This document shows, piece after piece, positions 16,691 to 26,322 of a stretch of 64,000 bases of DNA. Both the position numbers and the translations under genes were made by a program. Numbering within the stretch: position 1 is the first letter of the stretch; every line of letters starts with the position of its first letter. The notes under the pieces were generated by a model. It searched no databases and was not told where the DNA came from. It saw only the letters and a list, made by a program, of their open reading frames with translations. Origin of the DNA: Curtobacterium salicis (lineage in GTDB: Bacteria > Actinomycetota > Actinomycetes > Actinomycetales > Microbacteriaceae); NCBI RefSeq assembly GCF_011759505.1, contig NZ_JAAOYO010000003.1:434001-498000 (forward strand), written 5' to 3'.

Positions 16691-18469
16691 TCAGTTGTAG
16701 CTCGCCACCCGGTTCGGCGCGGTGTTGCCCGCCGGGGTCGGGACGGCGCCACCGACGCCGTTGATGACGCTGGAGATGGTGCCGGTGTCGCCGAGCGAGA
16801 CCGTGACCAGCCCGTGCGCCTTCACGCCGGCCGTCTGCGGCACCTCGAACGCGCGATCCGCGTGCACCGACTTGTTCGTGTTGAAGAAGCAGTAGACACC
16901 GCCGCCCCAGATCTCGTGCGTCGTGACCGTCGACGCCACCTTGTAGGCCGCGTACCCGGCTCCGGTCGGGCTCTGCCACGAGGCGTTGTCGGGCACGTCG
17001 TACGGCATCTCGTTCTGGAAGAAGATCGTCTTCCCGTTGTTGCCGTTCCACTGCACCTCGTACTTCTGGTAGTGCTCGACGAAGAGTCCGGTGGCCAGGA
17101 CGTCGTTGCCGTTCACCTCGACACCGGTCGCGCCGGTGTTGACCGTCCAGCCCGTGGCGGCTCCGCCGTGGTCGGCGCGCCAGGCCCAGATGTGGTCGAC
17201 GAGGGTGTCGTCCGCGTTCACCTGCAGGGTCGTGGTCGCCCGGCCCTGGATGCTCGAGCCGACTCGGAAGAACACGTCCTGGATGCTCTGCGGGTCGGCC
17301 GCGTGGTCGACGTGCGACCCGCTGGTACCGAGGCGGAGCAGCTGCGCGCTGTTCTGCGACCCGGCGTCGACGACGAGGTTCGACACGTTCACGCCGGCGA
17401 CGTCGGACGAGGTCAGCACGGCGTTGCCGGCCGTCGGCACGAGCGTCGGGAAGCCGATGCCCGTGACGACGGTGTCCGCCCGCGTCACGTTGAGCGCCGC
17501 GTTGAGCTGGTACGTGCCGGGTGTGAAGAACAGGTTGAGGCCCTGCGCCAGCGCACTGTTGATCGTCGCCGCCGAGTCTCCAGGGTGCGCCACGTAGAAG
17601 TTCCGCATCGGGATGTCCGTGCCGCCGGTGTTCGGCCAGGTGACGCCGCTCGAGTTCTGCTTGAGCGACGGCACGAAGACGTGGTACTTGTTCGACGAGT
17701 CGATTTACAGGTACGGCTTCTCGCGGGTCGTCGGCGTGGTGGCGAGCGTCGTGTAGCTCTTCGAGAAGTCGTTCGCCGGTGCGCCCTGGACGCCCGAGAA
17801 CGTCATGTTCCAGTTGCCGCCCTGCCACGACCCGAGCGTGGAGTTGCGGGTGTACCACTGCTGCTGCGACCCCGAGGTGACGGTGCCGTCGACCTTGCTG
17901 TCCGCGATGTACCCGCCGGACGAGTACCCCTGGCCACCGTCCTGGTTCGACGGACCCATGGTCAGGTTGCCCTTGACGTGCACGCGCCGCATCGGCGCGG
18001 CCTGCGAGACGGCCCAGCGGTCGGTCCCGCCCTCGGGCACGATCGCGAGGTTCTCGACGGAGCGCCAGAAGTTCTGCGTGGCGTTCGACTCGTCACCGGC
18101 GTTCCACCCGGAGTCGACGTTGACCGCGCCGTTGATGGTGACGTCGTCCGGGTTCTTCCCCAGGCCGGCGACCGAGGTGTAGAACCCCAGGTTGGCCCAC
18201 ACACGGCCGTAGCTGCCGGGCTTGAACAGGAACGCCGACCGCTGCGTCCCGAACTGCGCGGTCGGGCTGCGGAGCTGGGCGTTGAACGCGGCGTCGACGT
18301 CGGCCTGGATGGTCGAGGTCGGTGTCGATGGGCTGTAGACCTTGACGTTGCTGCCGAAGTCCGGGGTGTCGCTCGTCGTGACCGCCTGGGCCGACATCGC
18401 CGGGACCAGCGCCCCCACGACGCCGGCACTCACGGCGAAGGCGACGAGACTTCTCATCCGTCGTTGCAT
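16691..18469 (-). pseudogene. Secreted right-handed beta-helix protein with internal stop
   Basis: One reading frame of 592 sense codons interrupted by a single TAA at codon 255 (17705-17707), with no change of frame. The N-terminus is a Sec signal (MRSLVAFAVSAGVVGALVPA, then AQA). The body has repeated short beta-strands such as GVNVSNLVVDAG and TLVDHIWAWRADHGG, as in pectate-lyase-like beta-helix surface proteins. Coding character continues at once after the stop. CTG-TAA-ATC differs by one base from CTG-TAC-ATC, so the ancestral residue was probably Tyr. It is a recent nonsense mutation, a sequencing error or readthrough. The start could also be the ATG at 18457. Confidence 0.75.
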
Positions 18470-18759
18470 GATGCTCGATTCATGACCGGTGCGGCCCCGT
18501 TGCCGCACGGTCGCGACGGTAGACCCCATCGAGCACGCTCCGCAGTCGGACGAACGGCGGACAAGTGCCGGTCCGGCGAACGCGTTCGGCCGCCTGATCA
18601 CCACCCGAAGGCGACCAGACGGCCGGCTCACCACCCTGGGTGAGAGAGCAGAGCGCGGATACCCGGTCCACGCCCTGGGACCATCATGGCCGACCCGGGA
18701 GCGCTCCACCGCCCCCACTCCACGGGCAGACCGCACGGTCCCGGATCGACCGGTAGCGT

Positions 18760-19812
18760 TCAGCGCGTCGGCGCGACCGGGATGTCCCAGTAGGTGGGCT
18801 GCTCGTACTGCTCCGACCAGCCGCGGCGCATCCGGGCGGCGGCGCGGTCGAACGCGTCGAGCGGGTCGGTGTCCGGCGTGAGCAACGCCTGCAGACGGAG
18901 GCCGTCGTAGAGCGCCAGGAGCTGCTGCGCACCGCGCTCGGGGTCCATCGTCGCCGGCTCACGGCCGTCGCGGACGTCCGCGGCGAGCGCCGTGCGGATC
19001 GTCTGCCGGAACTGCAGGTAGGCCGACCGGTAGTAGTCGGCGCCGTCGACGGTCGGGTCCGTGGCGGCCCCGAGGATGGAGGCGAGCAGGCGCATCAGGC
19101 CCGGCTCCTCGACGTGGGCGGCGAGCAGCGCGTGCATGAACGCGACCGTGCCGCGTTCGGCGATCATCGGCAGGAGCGGCGCCGAGACGGCCAGGCTCCA
19201 CCGCTCGACGGTCGCCGCCAGCAGGGCGTGCCGGTTCGGGAAGAGACCCTCGACCTCGGCGACGCGCATGCCGCAGCGCTCGGCGACCGCCTCGATGGAG
19301 AAGGCGAACGTGCCGGCGTCGTGCAGCACCGCGATCGCGCCGTTGAGCGCTCGGGTCCGCGGGGCTTCCGCGTCTGCCGCGTCCTGGCTCGTCAGCGGGG
19401 CGAGCGGGTGCTTGCGGAACCACTCCAGGAGCGCGCGGGCCCGGGAGGCGCCGAACTCCGCGTCCGTCGGCCGCTGCGTGTCGAACAGGTCGCTGAAGCC
19501 CGGGACCTCGCGCATCAGCGGGTCGAGGGGCTGGAACGCCATCGACCAGTCCGGGAACGAGCGCTGCTGCACGGGGTCGTCGCAGAGCACCCGGACGTTG
19601 GTGTGCCGCGGGTCGACGCGGATCTGTTCGAGGCGCTCGTGGACGACGTCGTCCTCGCCCTCGATGATGCCGATGCAGTTCGCGTCACGGTGCGCGAGCA
19701 TGCCCGTGACCCCCATGCGCGTGTTCTTCTCGCGACCGACGGCGAGGATCTGGGCCAGTTCGGAGTCCGAGATCGGTCGCGTCTGCGTACTGGTGTAGAC
19801 GAGCGAGCGCAT
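18760..19812 (-). CDS. BLUF domain fused to TetR-type regulator
   Basis: A 350-residue fusion. Residues 1-93 match a BLUF blue-light flavin domain: Tyr6 in RSLVYTST, Asn30 in EKNTRMGVTG, and the late FPDWSMAF with Trp89 and Met91. The conserved Gln three residues before the EG pair is replaced by Gly48 (CIGIIEG). Residues about 150-345 match TetR: an HTH at 172-195 (SIEAVAERCGMRVAEVEGLF), then helices ending QQLLALYDGLRLQALLTPD. The ATG at 19812 has an AGGGAGG ribosome binding site. Light-dependent DNA binding would be expected from the fusion, but the missing Gln argues for altered or lost photochemistry. The target is unknown. Confidence 0.75.
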   Translation of the reverse strand: MRSLVYTSTQTRPISDSELAQILAVGREKNTRMGVTGMLAHRDANCIGIIEGEDDVVHERLEQIRVDPRHTNVRVLCDDPVQQRSFPDWSMAFQPLDPLMREVPGFSDLFDTQRPTDAEFGASRARALLEWFRKHPLAPLTSQDAADAEAPRTRALNGAIAVLHDAGTFAFSIEAVAERCGMRVAEVEGLFPNRHALLAATVERWSLAVSAPLLPMIAERGTVAFMHALLAAHVEEPGLMRLLASILGAATDPTVDGADYYRSAYLQFRQTIRTALAADVRDGREPATMDPERGAQQLLALYDGLRLQALLTPDTDPLDAFDRAAARMRRGWSEQYEQPTYWDIPVAPTR

Positions 19813-19928
19813 GGTCGGCCTCCCTGGTCGAGGAACAGGGCGGGGTGCCCTGGCACGAGTCAAGCGCGGGTCGGGCGGCGGCACCAGTCCCGTCTTCGGG
19901 TCGCGTGCCGGGGTGGTGGCGGGACCGT

Positions 19929-19972
19929 CGGACGGGAGGCGCGTGGCGGGCTGGGGACGGGCCTCCCGTCCG
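19929..19972. terminator. Hairpin, ACGGGAGGC family
   Basis: Arms CGGACGGGAGGC and GCCTCCCGTCCG enclose a twenty-base loop that does not pair well, unlike the fully paired copies elsewhere. Confidence 0.6.
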
Positions 19973-20084
19973 GCGCGGGCCGGTCAGGCCGCGGCGGTGC
20001 AGGGAGACGCCCGGTTCGGTGGGGTCGTCCGTGGCTGGACTGGACGCCATCGCCGGGTGGGTGACGACGGCGGACCACGACGAA

Positions 20085-20112
20085 GGGCGGGTGACCTCGT
20101 GGTCACCCGCCC
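20085..20112 (-). terminator. Terminator of the secreted hydrolase gene
   Basis: Perfect twelve-base arms GGGCGGGTGACC/GGTCACCCGCCC with a four-base loop, 20 bases past the stop of the gene at 20133. Confidence 0.8.
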
Positions 20113-20132
20113 TCGTCGTGATCAGTGTCCGA

Positions 20133-23100
20133 CTACTTGTGGATCCGTCCCGACAGCCCGGCCGTGGTGCCGTTCGCGTACCCGGCCTTCGTGGCACGGA
20201 CGGTGACCGTCAACCGTTCCCCGACGTCCTTCGACGTCGTCGTGTAGGTCGACTTCGTCGCCTTGGGGATCGACTTGCCGTCACGCGACCACTTGTAGGT
20301 GAACGTGATGCCGGTCGCGTTCCAGGAACCGGGCTTCGCGGTGATGGTCCGGCCGACCTTCCACGACCCGACGACGGTCGCCCGGCTGCCCTCCTGCAGT
20401 GCGAGCTTCGGCGTGGTCGCGACGACCGTGACGGTGGCCCGGGCCTCACGACCGGAGCCAGCGCCGACGGCGGACACGGCGAGCGCACCGAGGTCCGCGT
20501 CGGCCGGTACCTGCAGGGTCCCGGCGACCGCACCGCTCGACCCGGCGACCGCCGTGTCGACGACCGTCGTGCCGGAGCGGAACGTGACGCCTTCGCCCTG
20601 ACGGAAGCCCGTGCCCGTGAGCAGGACCGTCGTGCCCGGCGTGACCTTCGAGGAGGAGGTGCCGAGCGTCACCGGAGTGGCCGCGGCGGTCCGCTCGGCG
20701 CACACGTCGCCCTGCTTCCCGACCGGGGCGATCGCCTTCGCGGGCGCCGTGACGCCGTCGTCCTCGCGGACGGTCAGGTTGGTGAACGCGGATGCGCCCA
20801 TGACGGCGTTGCTGGTGTTCGTGACGCTCACCTTCAAGGCGGAGCTGGGCGTCGCCGAGGCGATGGTGTTGCCGGCCGTCGGCACGGTGACCGCGCGGCA
20901 GGTCTCGCCCGGTGCGAACGTCACGCGCTCCATGCCGACGCCGACGGTGCCGGTCGCCGATCCGAGGACACTGACGTACGCGGTGACCGGACGGGAGTCG
21001 GCACGCGACAGGGAGACGGCGATGTCGGCGGTGCCGGGGCCGGCGCCCTCCTCCACCGCGGTGGGGGCGACGTTCACCGTGGTGCGCGTCTGGGCGACGG
21101 CAGTGCCGACGCTCGGGGTGTCGAACGCCAGGTCGGACAGGTAGACCCCGCCCGTCCCGGTGCCGTCGGCGCCGACGCCCGCGGTGAAGCGGACCTCGCG
21201 GACGTCGGTCAGGTCCAGACCGGTCATCGTCGCCGTGGGGATCGTCAGCTGCTGCAGGACGATCTTGTTCAGGGTCGCGTTCGTGCCACCGGGCATCCGG
21301 TTGACGGCGAGCGGGTTGATCGCCGAGGCGGCGGTCGACCAGCTGCCACCGGAGCCGTCGAGGACGGTGATCCGGAAGTCGGTGCCGGTGGGCACGGCCT
21401 CGTCGGGGGCGGTCTTCACCGTCAGCTGGGTGCTGCCGGTGACGTTGCGTGCGGACGCGGGGACCGAGACGCGCAGTTCACCGGTGCTCGGCACTGCCGG
21501 GTCGGTGGTGGAGGCACCGGTCCACAGGAACCGGGTGGTGGGGAACGCGGGGACGTTCGGTGCGAACGAGCCGGGCGTCCAGTGCGGCACCTGGGCGGAG
21601 CCCTTGGTGGTGGCGCAGAAGGGCTGGGACTGCGGCAGGGTGCGGCCGGTCAGGTTCGTGCAGACCGGGGCGGTGGCGCTGCCGACGGTGCGGACGAGCG
21701 AGCTCGACGAGGTGAAGTCCGTGACGAGCTGGGTCTTCGAGGTGGGCTGCGTGGCCATGGTGCGGACGTCGGCGAACGGCGTCGCGGTGGTGGCGGGCTT
21801 GACCGAGCCGTCGAACATCGACTGGAACTGGGTCTCGCCGCCCATGGTCAGGCGGAAGAAACCGGTCATGTAGCTGACGCCGACCTGGTACTGCTGCGCA
21901 GAGGTCAGACGGGTCGGGCTGGTGGTGGCACAGGTCGACGTGGTGTCGCGCGTGTTCCAGTCGTCACCGGTCGCGGCCGGGTACTGGCCGGGGGTCCACA
22001 CCGTGTTGAAGAAGTTGTGGTTCGCGCCCATCACCCACACCGCGGAGCGGAGGACCTCGTCACCGAAGGCGTGCCGGGAGTCGTCGATGAAGTGCTGACC
22101 CTGCTGGTTCGACACGTCGCCGTCGCAGTAGGGCAGGAAGACGGCGGTCGGGACGTCGGGCAGGGTCATGCGGCCGAAGTCGACGGGTGCGAGCGGCAGG
22201 ACCGCTTCGATGCCGTACGGCTTCGGGAGCGCCTCGTTGAGGGTGGCGGCCGAGACCACGCCCTCACCACCGCGGGAGTGGCCCATGATGCCGACGTGGG
22301 TCAGGTCGAAGCGGCCGGCGAGGGACGCTGCGGTGACACCGGTCGCGGCGGCGGGCTGGTCGGCCCGGGTCGTCGCGCGGACGAGGGCGTCGTCGAGGGT
22401 GCGGGTCGTCGTGGTGCTCGGGCTCGCGTCGGTCGCCGTGGTGACGTCGTCGTAGGAGACGGGCGTGCCGGCGTCGGCCTTGCCGAGCATCGCCAGCGTG
22501 TCCAGGATGAGCTGACCGCGGGCCTCGGCGCCGTAGTCGAGTGCGAGCTGGTTGTCGTTCGAGTTCACGGCGTTCGCGGCGATCGAGACGACGTTGTAGC
22601 CGCGGGTGGCGAGTGCACGCGCGGTGCCCTCGTAGCCGAGGTACGAGCGGACGTTCGACTGCGTCGGGCCACAGGGCCAGCGCAGCGGGTTGGCGCCGGT
22701 GCCCGCACACGAGGTGTGGCGACCGTGCAGCAGCACCACGGTCGGGCGCTCGCCTGCGGCGCTCGTCAGGTACATCTTGCCCGTGAGCTCGCCCCGGATG
22801 CCGCCGATCGCCGCGAGCGGGATCGCCTGGTCACCGAAGTCGTACTCGGCTTCCGTCACCTCGTACTCGCCGGGCGTGGACGGGTCCTCGACCGCGTCGG
22901 CCGTCGCCAGGGACTTCATCTGGCGCTTCAGGGTGCGGTTCTCGGGGACGGGCGGGGTGACCGGTGCCGTCGTCGTCTCGGTGGCCTTGTCCGCGTCGCC
23001 GCTCGACCAGGCCTTGGTGACGTCCGTGGCCTTGGCGACGGACGGGTCGGCGGTGAGGACCTGGAGGGTCTTCCCGTCCGCGGACTCGGTGGCGAGGCCG

Positions 23101-23342
23101 ATCGGTTCGCCGTCCACGACGAGCGTGGGGGCGTCGTCGACCATCGGCAGGGGCGCGTCGAGGTCGAGGGACACGAGGTAGCCGCCGGGAGCGGTCGTGA
23201 CGTCCCAGTCGCTGCCGGAGGCGACGACGGGGTCAGGGGTCGGTGCCGCGAACGCAGGGACTGCGGTCAGGACGAGGGCGGGAGTCAGCGTGGCGGTGAT
23301 CGCCAGTGCGGCGAGACGACTCCGGGAACGGGTTCTGGACAA
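20133..23342 (-). CDS. Large secreted alpha/beta hydrolase with Ig-like C-terminal domains
   Basis: 1069 residues. It starts with TTG behind a GAGGAG ribosome binding site; the Sec signal peptide ends AVPAFA. The catalytic domain spans about residues 170-520: RPTVVLLHGRHTSCAG carries the oxyanion loop, GIMGHSRGGEG the Ser nucleophile near residue 354, and GANHNFFN a candidate His. Cys pairs are plausible outside the cell. After it come a Calx-beta-like repeat (APTAVEEGAGPGTADIAVSL), an Ig/TIG-like unit (SKVTPGTTVLLTGTGF) and a final module with KPGSWNATGITFTYKW. These are typical binding or surface modules. No LPXTG motif or membrane anchor is seen. The substrate is unknown (ester or polymer). 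Confidence 0.75.
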   Translation of the reverse strand: MSRTRSRSRLAALAITATLTPALVLTAVPAFAAPTPDPVVASGSDWDVTTAPGGYLVSLDLDAPLPMVDDAPTLVVDGEPIGLATESADGKTLQVLTADPSVAKATDVTKAWSSGDADKATETTTAPVTPPVPENRTLKRQMKSLATADAVEDPSTPGEYEVTEAEYDFGDQAIPLAAIGGIRGELTGKMYLTSAAGERPTVVLLHGRHTSCAGTGANPLRWPCGPTQSNVRSYLGYEGTARALATRGYNVVSIAANAVNSNDNQLALDYGAEARGQLILDTLAMLGKADAGTPVSYDDVTTATDASPSTTTTRTLDDALVRATTRADQPAAATGVTAASLAGRFDLTHVGIMGHSRGGEGVVSAATLNEALPKPYGIEAVLPLAPVDFGRMTLPDVPTAVFLPYCDGDVSNQQGQHFIDDSRHAFGDEVLRSAVWVMGANHNFFNTVWTPGQYPAATGDDWNTRDTTSTCATTSPTRLTSAQQYQVGVSYMTGFFRLTMGGETQFQSMFDGSVKPATTATPFADVRTMATQPTSKTQLVTDFTSSSSLVRTVGSATAPVCTNLTGRTLPQSQPFCATTKGSAQVPHWTPGSFAPNVPAFPTTRFLWTGASTTDPAVPSTGELRVSVPASARNVTGSTQLTVKTAPDEAVPTGTDFRITVLDGSGGSWSTAASAINPLAVNRMPGGTNATLNKIVLQQLTIPTATMTGLDLTDVREVRFTAGVGADGTGTGGVYLSDLAFDTPSVGTAVAQTRTTVNVAPTAVEEGAGPGTADIAVSLSRADSRPVTAYVSVLGSATGTVGVGMERVTFAPGETCRAVTVPTAGNTIASATPSSALKVSVTNTSNAVMGASAFTNLTVREDDGVTAPAKAIAPVGKQGDVCAERTAAATPVTLGTSSSKVTPGTTVLLTGTGFRQGEGVTFRSGTTVVDTAVAGSSGAVAGTLQVPADADLGALAVSAVGAGSGREARATVTVVATTPKLALQEGSRATVVGSWKVGRTITAKPGSWNATGITFTYKWSRDGKSIPKATKSTYTTTSKDVGERLTVTVRATKAGYANGTTAGLSGRIHK

Positions 23343-23505
23343 GGGGCTCCTCGAGTGAAGGGGTTCTCATGAGGAAGCTTCGAGGTACCTCAGCGTTCGC
23401 CGTGGATCGGAAACGGGCTCGTAACCAACACTTGACGGGCGGGAAACACCGCGGGCACGCCTGAGCCGCAGAACGCAACGCGGAGCCGGGCGGGGTGCTC
23501 CGGGG

Positions 23506-23790
23506 TCAGCGCGTGACGAGGATCTGCACGACGGCGATCACGGCCACCGCACCGATCGGGATGCCCGCGATGAGGAGCGCCGCGGGGATCTGGGTGCGAC
23601 GGATGGTCCGAGGGCCGCCGGCGCCGCGCGCGAACTCCGTCGCGGCGACGAGTTCCGGGGCCGCGGCGGGCGGGATCGGTGGCGGCGCCGGGCGGTCGTC
23701 CTCGAACGCCGGGACCTCGACCACGAAGGCCGCCGGGTCGACGGTCGGGGGCAGCTGCGTGTACCGGTCGCGTGCGTCGCGCTCGTCCAT
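23506..23790 (-). CDS. Small membrane-anchored protein, unknown
   Basis: A 94-residue protein with a polar, Pro-rich N-terminal half (FEDDRPAPPPIPPAAAPE) and a single hydrophobic segment at about residues 68-92 (IPAALLIAGIPIGAVAVIAV). That gives a C-terminal tail-anchor layout. No family is recognised. It lies 21 bases from the PfkB operon end on the same strand, so it may be read through from that operon. Confidence 0.5.
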   Translation of the reverse strand: MDERDARDRYTQLPPTVDPAAFVVEVPAFEDDRPAPPPIPPAAAPELVAATEFARGAGGPRTIRRTQIPAALLIAGIPIGAVAVIAVVQILVTR

Positions 23791-23811
23791 GGTGGCCTCC
23801 TGGAGGGCAGC

Positions 23812-24729
23812 CTACGCAGCGAGCAACGCGTCCGTCTCGTCCGCCGTGGGTGCGGTCGCCGGTCCGGTCCGGGTCACCGCCAGCGCGGCCGCCGCGTTGG
23901 CCCGTCGGACGGCGTCCGGGAGGCTCGCCCCGCGTCCCAGCGCCGCCACCAGCACGCCGTCGTGCGCGTCTCCCGCCCCGTTGGTGTCGACCGCGACGAC
24001 GGGGAACCCGGGGACCAGGACCGGTTCGCGGCCGGGTTCGACCATCCAGCAGCCGTCGGCGCCGTCGCGGACGAGGGCGGTGCCGCGCGCTGCCGCGGCG
24101 ATGGCCGAGGTCGCCTCGGCGAGGGTGGCCGACGTCGGGGACATCAGACGTGCCTCCCGGCTGTTGGCACTGACCACGTCCGACCGCGCCGACACGGCGG
24201 CGAGCACGGCCGTGGGCAGGGTGTCGACGAGTGGCGACGGGTCGAACACCACGCGGACGCTGGACGGCACGGTGTCGAGCCAGTCGGCGATGGCGGCACC
24301 GTTCACCGGGTGCGCCAGCCCGTACCCGGAGACGAACACCACATCGTCGTCGCGGAGTTCCACACGGTCGAGGTCCGCGCGGGTGAGCTGTCCTTCCGCG
24401 CCGACGCTCGTGACGAAGGTGCGCTCGGTCGTGGCGTCGACGAGGGCCACGCAGTAGCCGCTGTCGACGTCGGGCAGCCCCGGCTGCACCACGGTGACGC
24501 CGGACCCGGCGAGCGCCCGGCGCACGACGTCACCGAACGGTCCGGTGCCGTACTGCCCTGCGAAGACCACGTCCATGCCGTCGCGGCGGGCGGCGACCAT
24601 CGTGTTGAGGCCGCCGCCGGCCGTGATCTCGGAGCCGTCGGCGATCACGTCGCCGCCCGGTTCCGGCAGGGTGCCGATGCGCATGACGATGTCGACGATG
24701 ACGTTGCCGACCGAGACAAGGCGGCTCAT
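23812..24729 (-). CDS. PfkB-family carbohydrate kinase
   Basis: A 305-residue ribokinase-fold kinase. The opening MSRLVSVGNVIVDIVMRI leads to the substrate loop GGDVIADGSEITAGGGLNTM. The C-terminal signature VDTNGAGDAHDGVLVAALG carries the anion hole and catalytic Asp, with His where Phe is usual (GDAHDG). Its start overlaps the permease stop by four bases (ATGA). With a nucleobase/nucleoside permease and an ADP-ribosylglycohydrolase-like enzyme next to it, a ribose, nucleoside or pseudouridine kinase role is the best inference; the open frame extends far upstream, but the overlap fixes the start. Confidence 0.85.
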   Translation of the reverse strand: MSRLVSVGNVIVDIVMRIGTLPEPGGDVIADGSEITAGGGLNTMVAARRDGMDVVFAGQYGTGPFGDVVRRALAGSGVTVVQPGLPDVDSGYCVALVDATTERTFVTSVGAEGQLTRADLDRVELRDDDVVFVSGYGLAHPVNGAAIADWLDTVPSSVRVVFDPSPLVDTLPTAVLAAVSARSDVVSANSREARLMSPTSATLAEATSAIAAAARGTALVRDGADGCWMVEPGREPVLVPGFPVVAVDTNGAGDAHDGVLVAALGRGASLPDAVRRANAAAALAVTRTGPATAPTADETDALLAA

Positions 24730-26234
24730 CGGACGGTGTGCTCGGTGCGGGGCAGCGGCGCGGACTGGTCGGGCTGCTCGTGCAGGGTGCCGCGCGGGCC
24801 GCCGGTGAGCAGGTAGACCGCCGCGGCGACGATGAAGGTGACGACCCAGCCGAGGCCGTTCGCACCGATCCAGGTGTCCGAGAACGCGCCGACGAACACC
24901 GGGTCGGCGTCGCCCACCTGGACGTTGGTGAACAGGAAGCCGACGACGATCGCGACGACCCACGCGGTCACGGCACGCCAGGCGATCCCGCCCGCGTACC
25001 AGTAGCGGCCACCACGACGCAGGTCGAGCAGTGCGGTCGGGTCGTACCAGGTGCGGCGGAGCATGTCGGCGATGAAGACGCCGAGCCAGGCGGTGATCGG
25101 GACGGCGAGCACCGAGATGAACGTGATGAACGGTGCGTAGAAGCCGTCGGCGACCAGCATGAAGTACATGGCACCGAGGGTGGTGATCACGACGTCGACC
25201 GCGACGGCCCACACGCGCGGCACCTTGACGCCGAGCGTCAGGGTGGTGAGGCTCGCCGAGTACACCGACAGGTGGTTCGACAGCAGGAGTCCACCGAACG
25301 CGGCGATCAGGTACGGCACGGCCATCCAGCTGGGCAGCATGTCGCGGATCGCGGCGACCGGGTCACCGGCCTGGGCCAGGGTCGGGTCGCCGGCCGACAC
25401 CAGCGAACCGAGGCCGACGAGGACGACCAGGGGGATACCCGCGCCCGCGGCGCTGGCCGCGACGAGCTTGCCGGCGCGGACTCCGGTGCGGGTGTACCGG
25501 GCGATGTCGGCGCCGGCGGTGGCCCAACCGATGCCGGTGCCGGCGGCGATCGTGCCGATGCCGATCACCATCGCAGCGACGGGCCCGGCGGGCTGGGCAC
25601 CGACGACGTCCCAGTCGATGCGGGCGACGAGGAACACGGCGACGAAGACGTTCAGGGCACCGAAGACCCACGTCGCCCACTTCTGCACGGCGACGATGAA
25701 CGCGTGGCCGAGACCCGAGATGAGCACGGTCGCGGCGACGAACAGCAGGATCGCGACGACGGTGATGACCGGGTGCGCCTTCGAGCCGCCGTCCGTGCCG
25801 AACAGGATCGTGAAGAGCGAGAGCAGCACGAACGCGGCCGTCGTGGTGTTGACGGTCTCCCAGCCCAGGCGGCTGAGGAGCGAGACGGCGGTCGGACCGA
25901 CGTTGCCGCGGACACCGAAGACCGCGCGGCTCAGCGTCAGGCCGGGCGCTCCGCCGCGTCGGCCGGCGATCGAGATGACCCCGACGACCGCGAAGGACCC
26001 GGCGGCTCCCATGACGGCGACGAGCAGCGCCTGCCAGACGGTCAGGCCCTGGAACGCGACGAGGGTGGCGCCGAGCGGCAGGCCGAGGATCGAGATGTTC
26101 GCGGCGAACCAGACCCAGAACAGTGCTCCGGGGGTGCCGGTGCGCTCGGCCACGGGGACGGGTTCGATACCGCGCTGCTCGATCGTGGTCAGGGTGCCGG
26201 ACTTGGTGCCGGCGTCCGTGGGGGTGGTGGTCAT
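24726..26234 (-). CDS. NCS1-type nucleobase/nucleoside permease
   Basis: A 502-residue cytosine/purine permease. The N-terminal cytoplasmic segment carries IEQRGIEPVPVAERTG, the usual entry to the family. About twelve helices follow, with GLPLGATLVAFQGLTVWQAL, GWETVNTTTAAFVLLSLF and the YTRTGVRAGKL loop. It is second in a coupled operon, sharing four bases with the kinase gene. Cytosine, purine, uridine or related compounds are possible cargo. Uptake is expected by Na+ or H+ symport. Confidence 0.88.
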   Translation of the reverse strand: MTTTPTDAGTKSGTLTTIEQRGIEPVPVAERTGTPGALFWVWFAANISILGLPLGATLVAFQGLTVWQALLVAVMGAAGSFAVVGVISIAGRRGGAPGLTLSRAVFGVRGNVGPTAVSLLSRLGWETVNTTTAAFVLLSLFTILFGTDGGSKAHPVITVVAILLFVAATVLISGLGHAFIVAVQKWATWVFGALNVFVAVFLVARIDWDVVGAQPAGPVAAMVIGIGTIAAGTGIGWATAGADIARYTRTGVRAGKLVAASAAGAGIPLVVLVGLGSLVSAGDPTLAQAGDPVAAIRDMLPSWMAVPYLIAAFGGLLLSNHLSVYSASLTTLTLGVKVPRVWAVAVDVVITTLGAMYFMLVADGFYAPFITFISVLAVPITAWLGVFIADMLRRTWYDPTALLDLRRGGRYWYAGGIAWRAVTAWVVAIVVGFLFTNVQVGDADPVFVGAFSDTWIGANGLGWVVTFIVAAAVYLLTGGPRGTLHEQPDQSAPLPRTEHTVR

Positions 26235-26322
26235 CAGGTCCTCTTACGTCATCGGAAGGGTGCGAGGGGTGGGGCCGGGCGACGGTGACGGGGGATCACC
26301 GCCGCCCGGCGGTCTGGGGGCG

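Larger units (their letters stand above)
19813..20132. other. 320-base intergenic region, hairpins only
   Basis: Between the start of the BLUF-TetR gene and the end of the secreted hydrolase gene. It holds two hairpins (19929 and 20085), listed separately, and the leader of the BLUF-TetR gene. I see no other coding frame of credible composition. Confidence 0.5.

Noticed and set aside
19845-23372. 1175-codon plus-strand frame over the secreted hydrolase
   Set aside because: Antisense shadow; no family motifs, and the opposite strand has signal peptide, catalytic motifs and a ribosome binding site.
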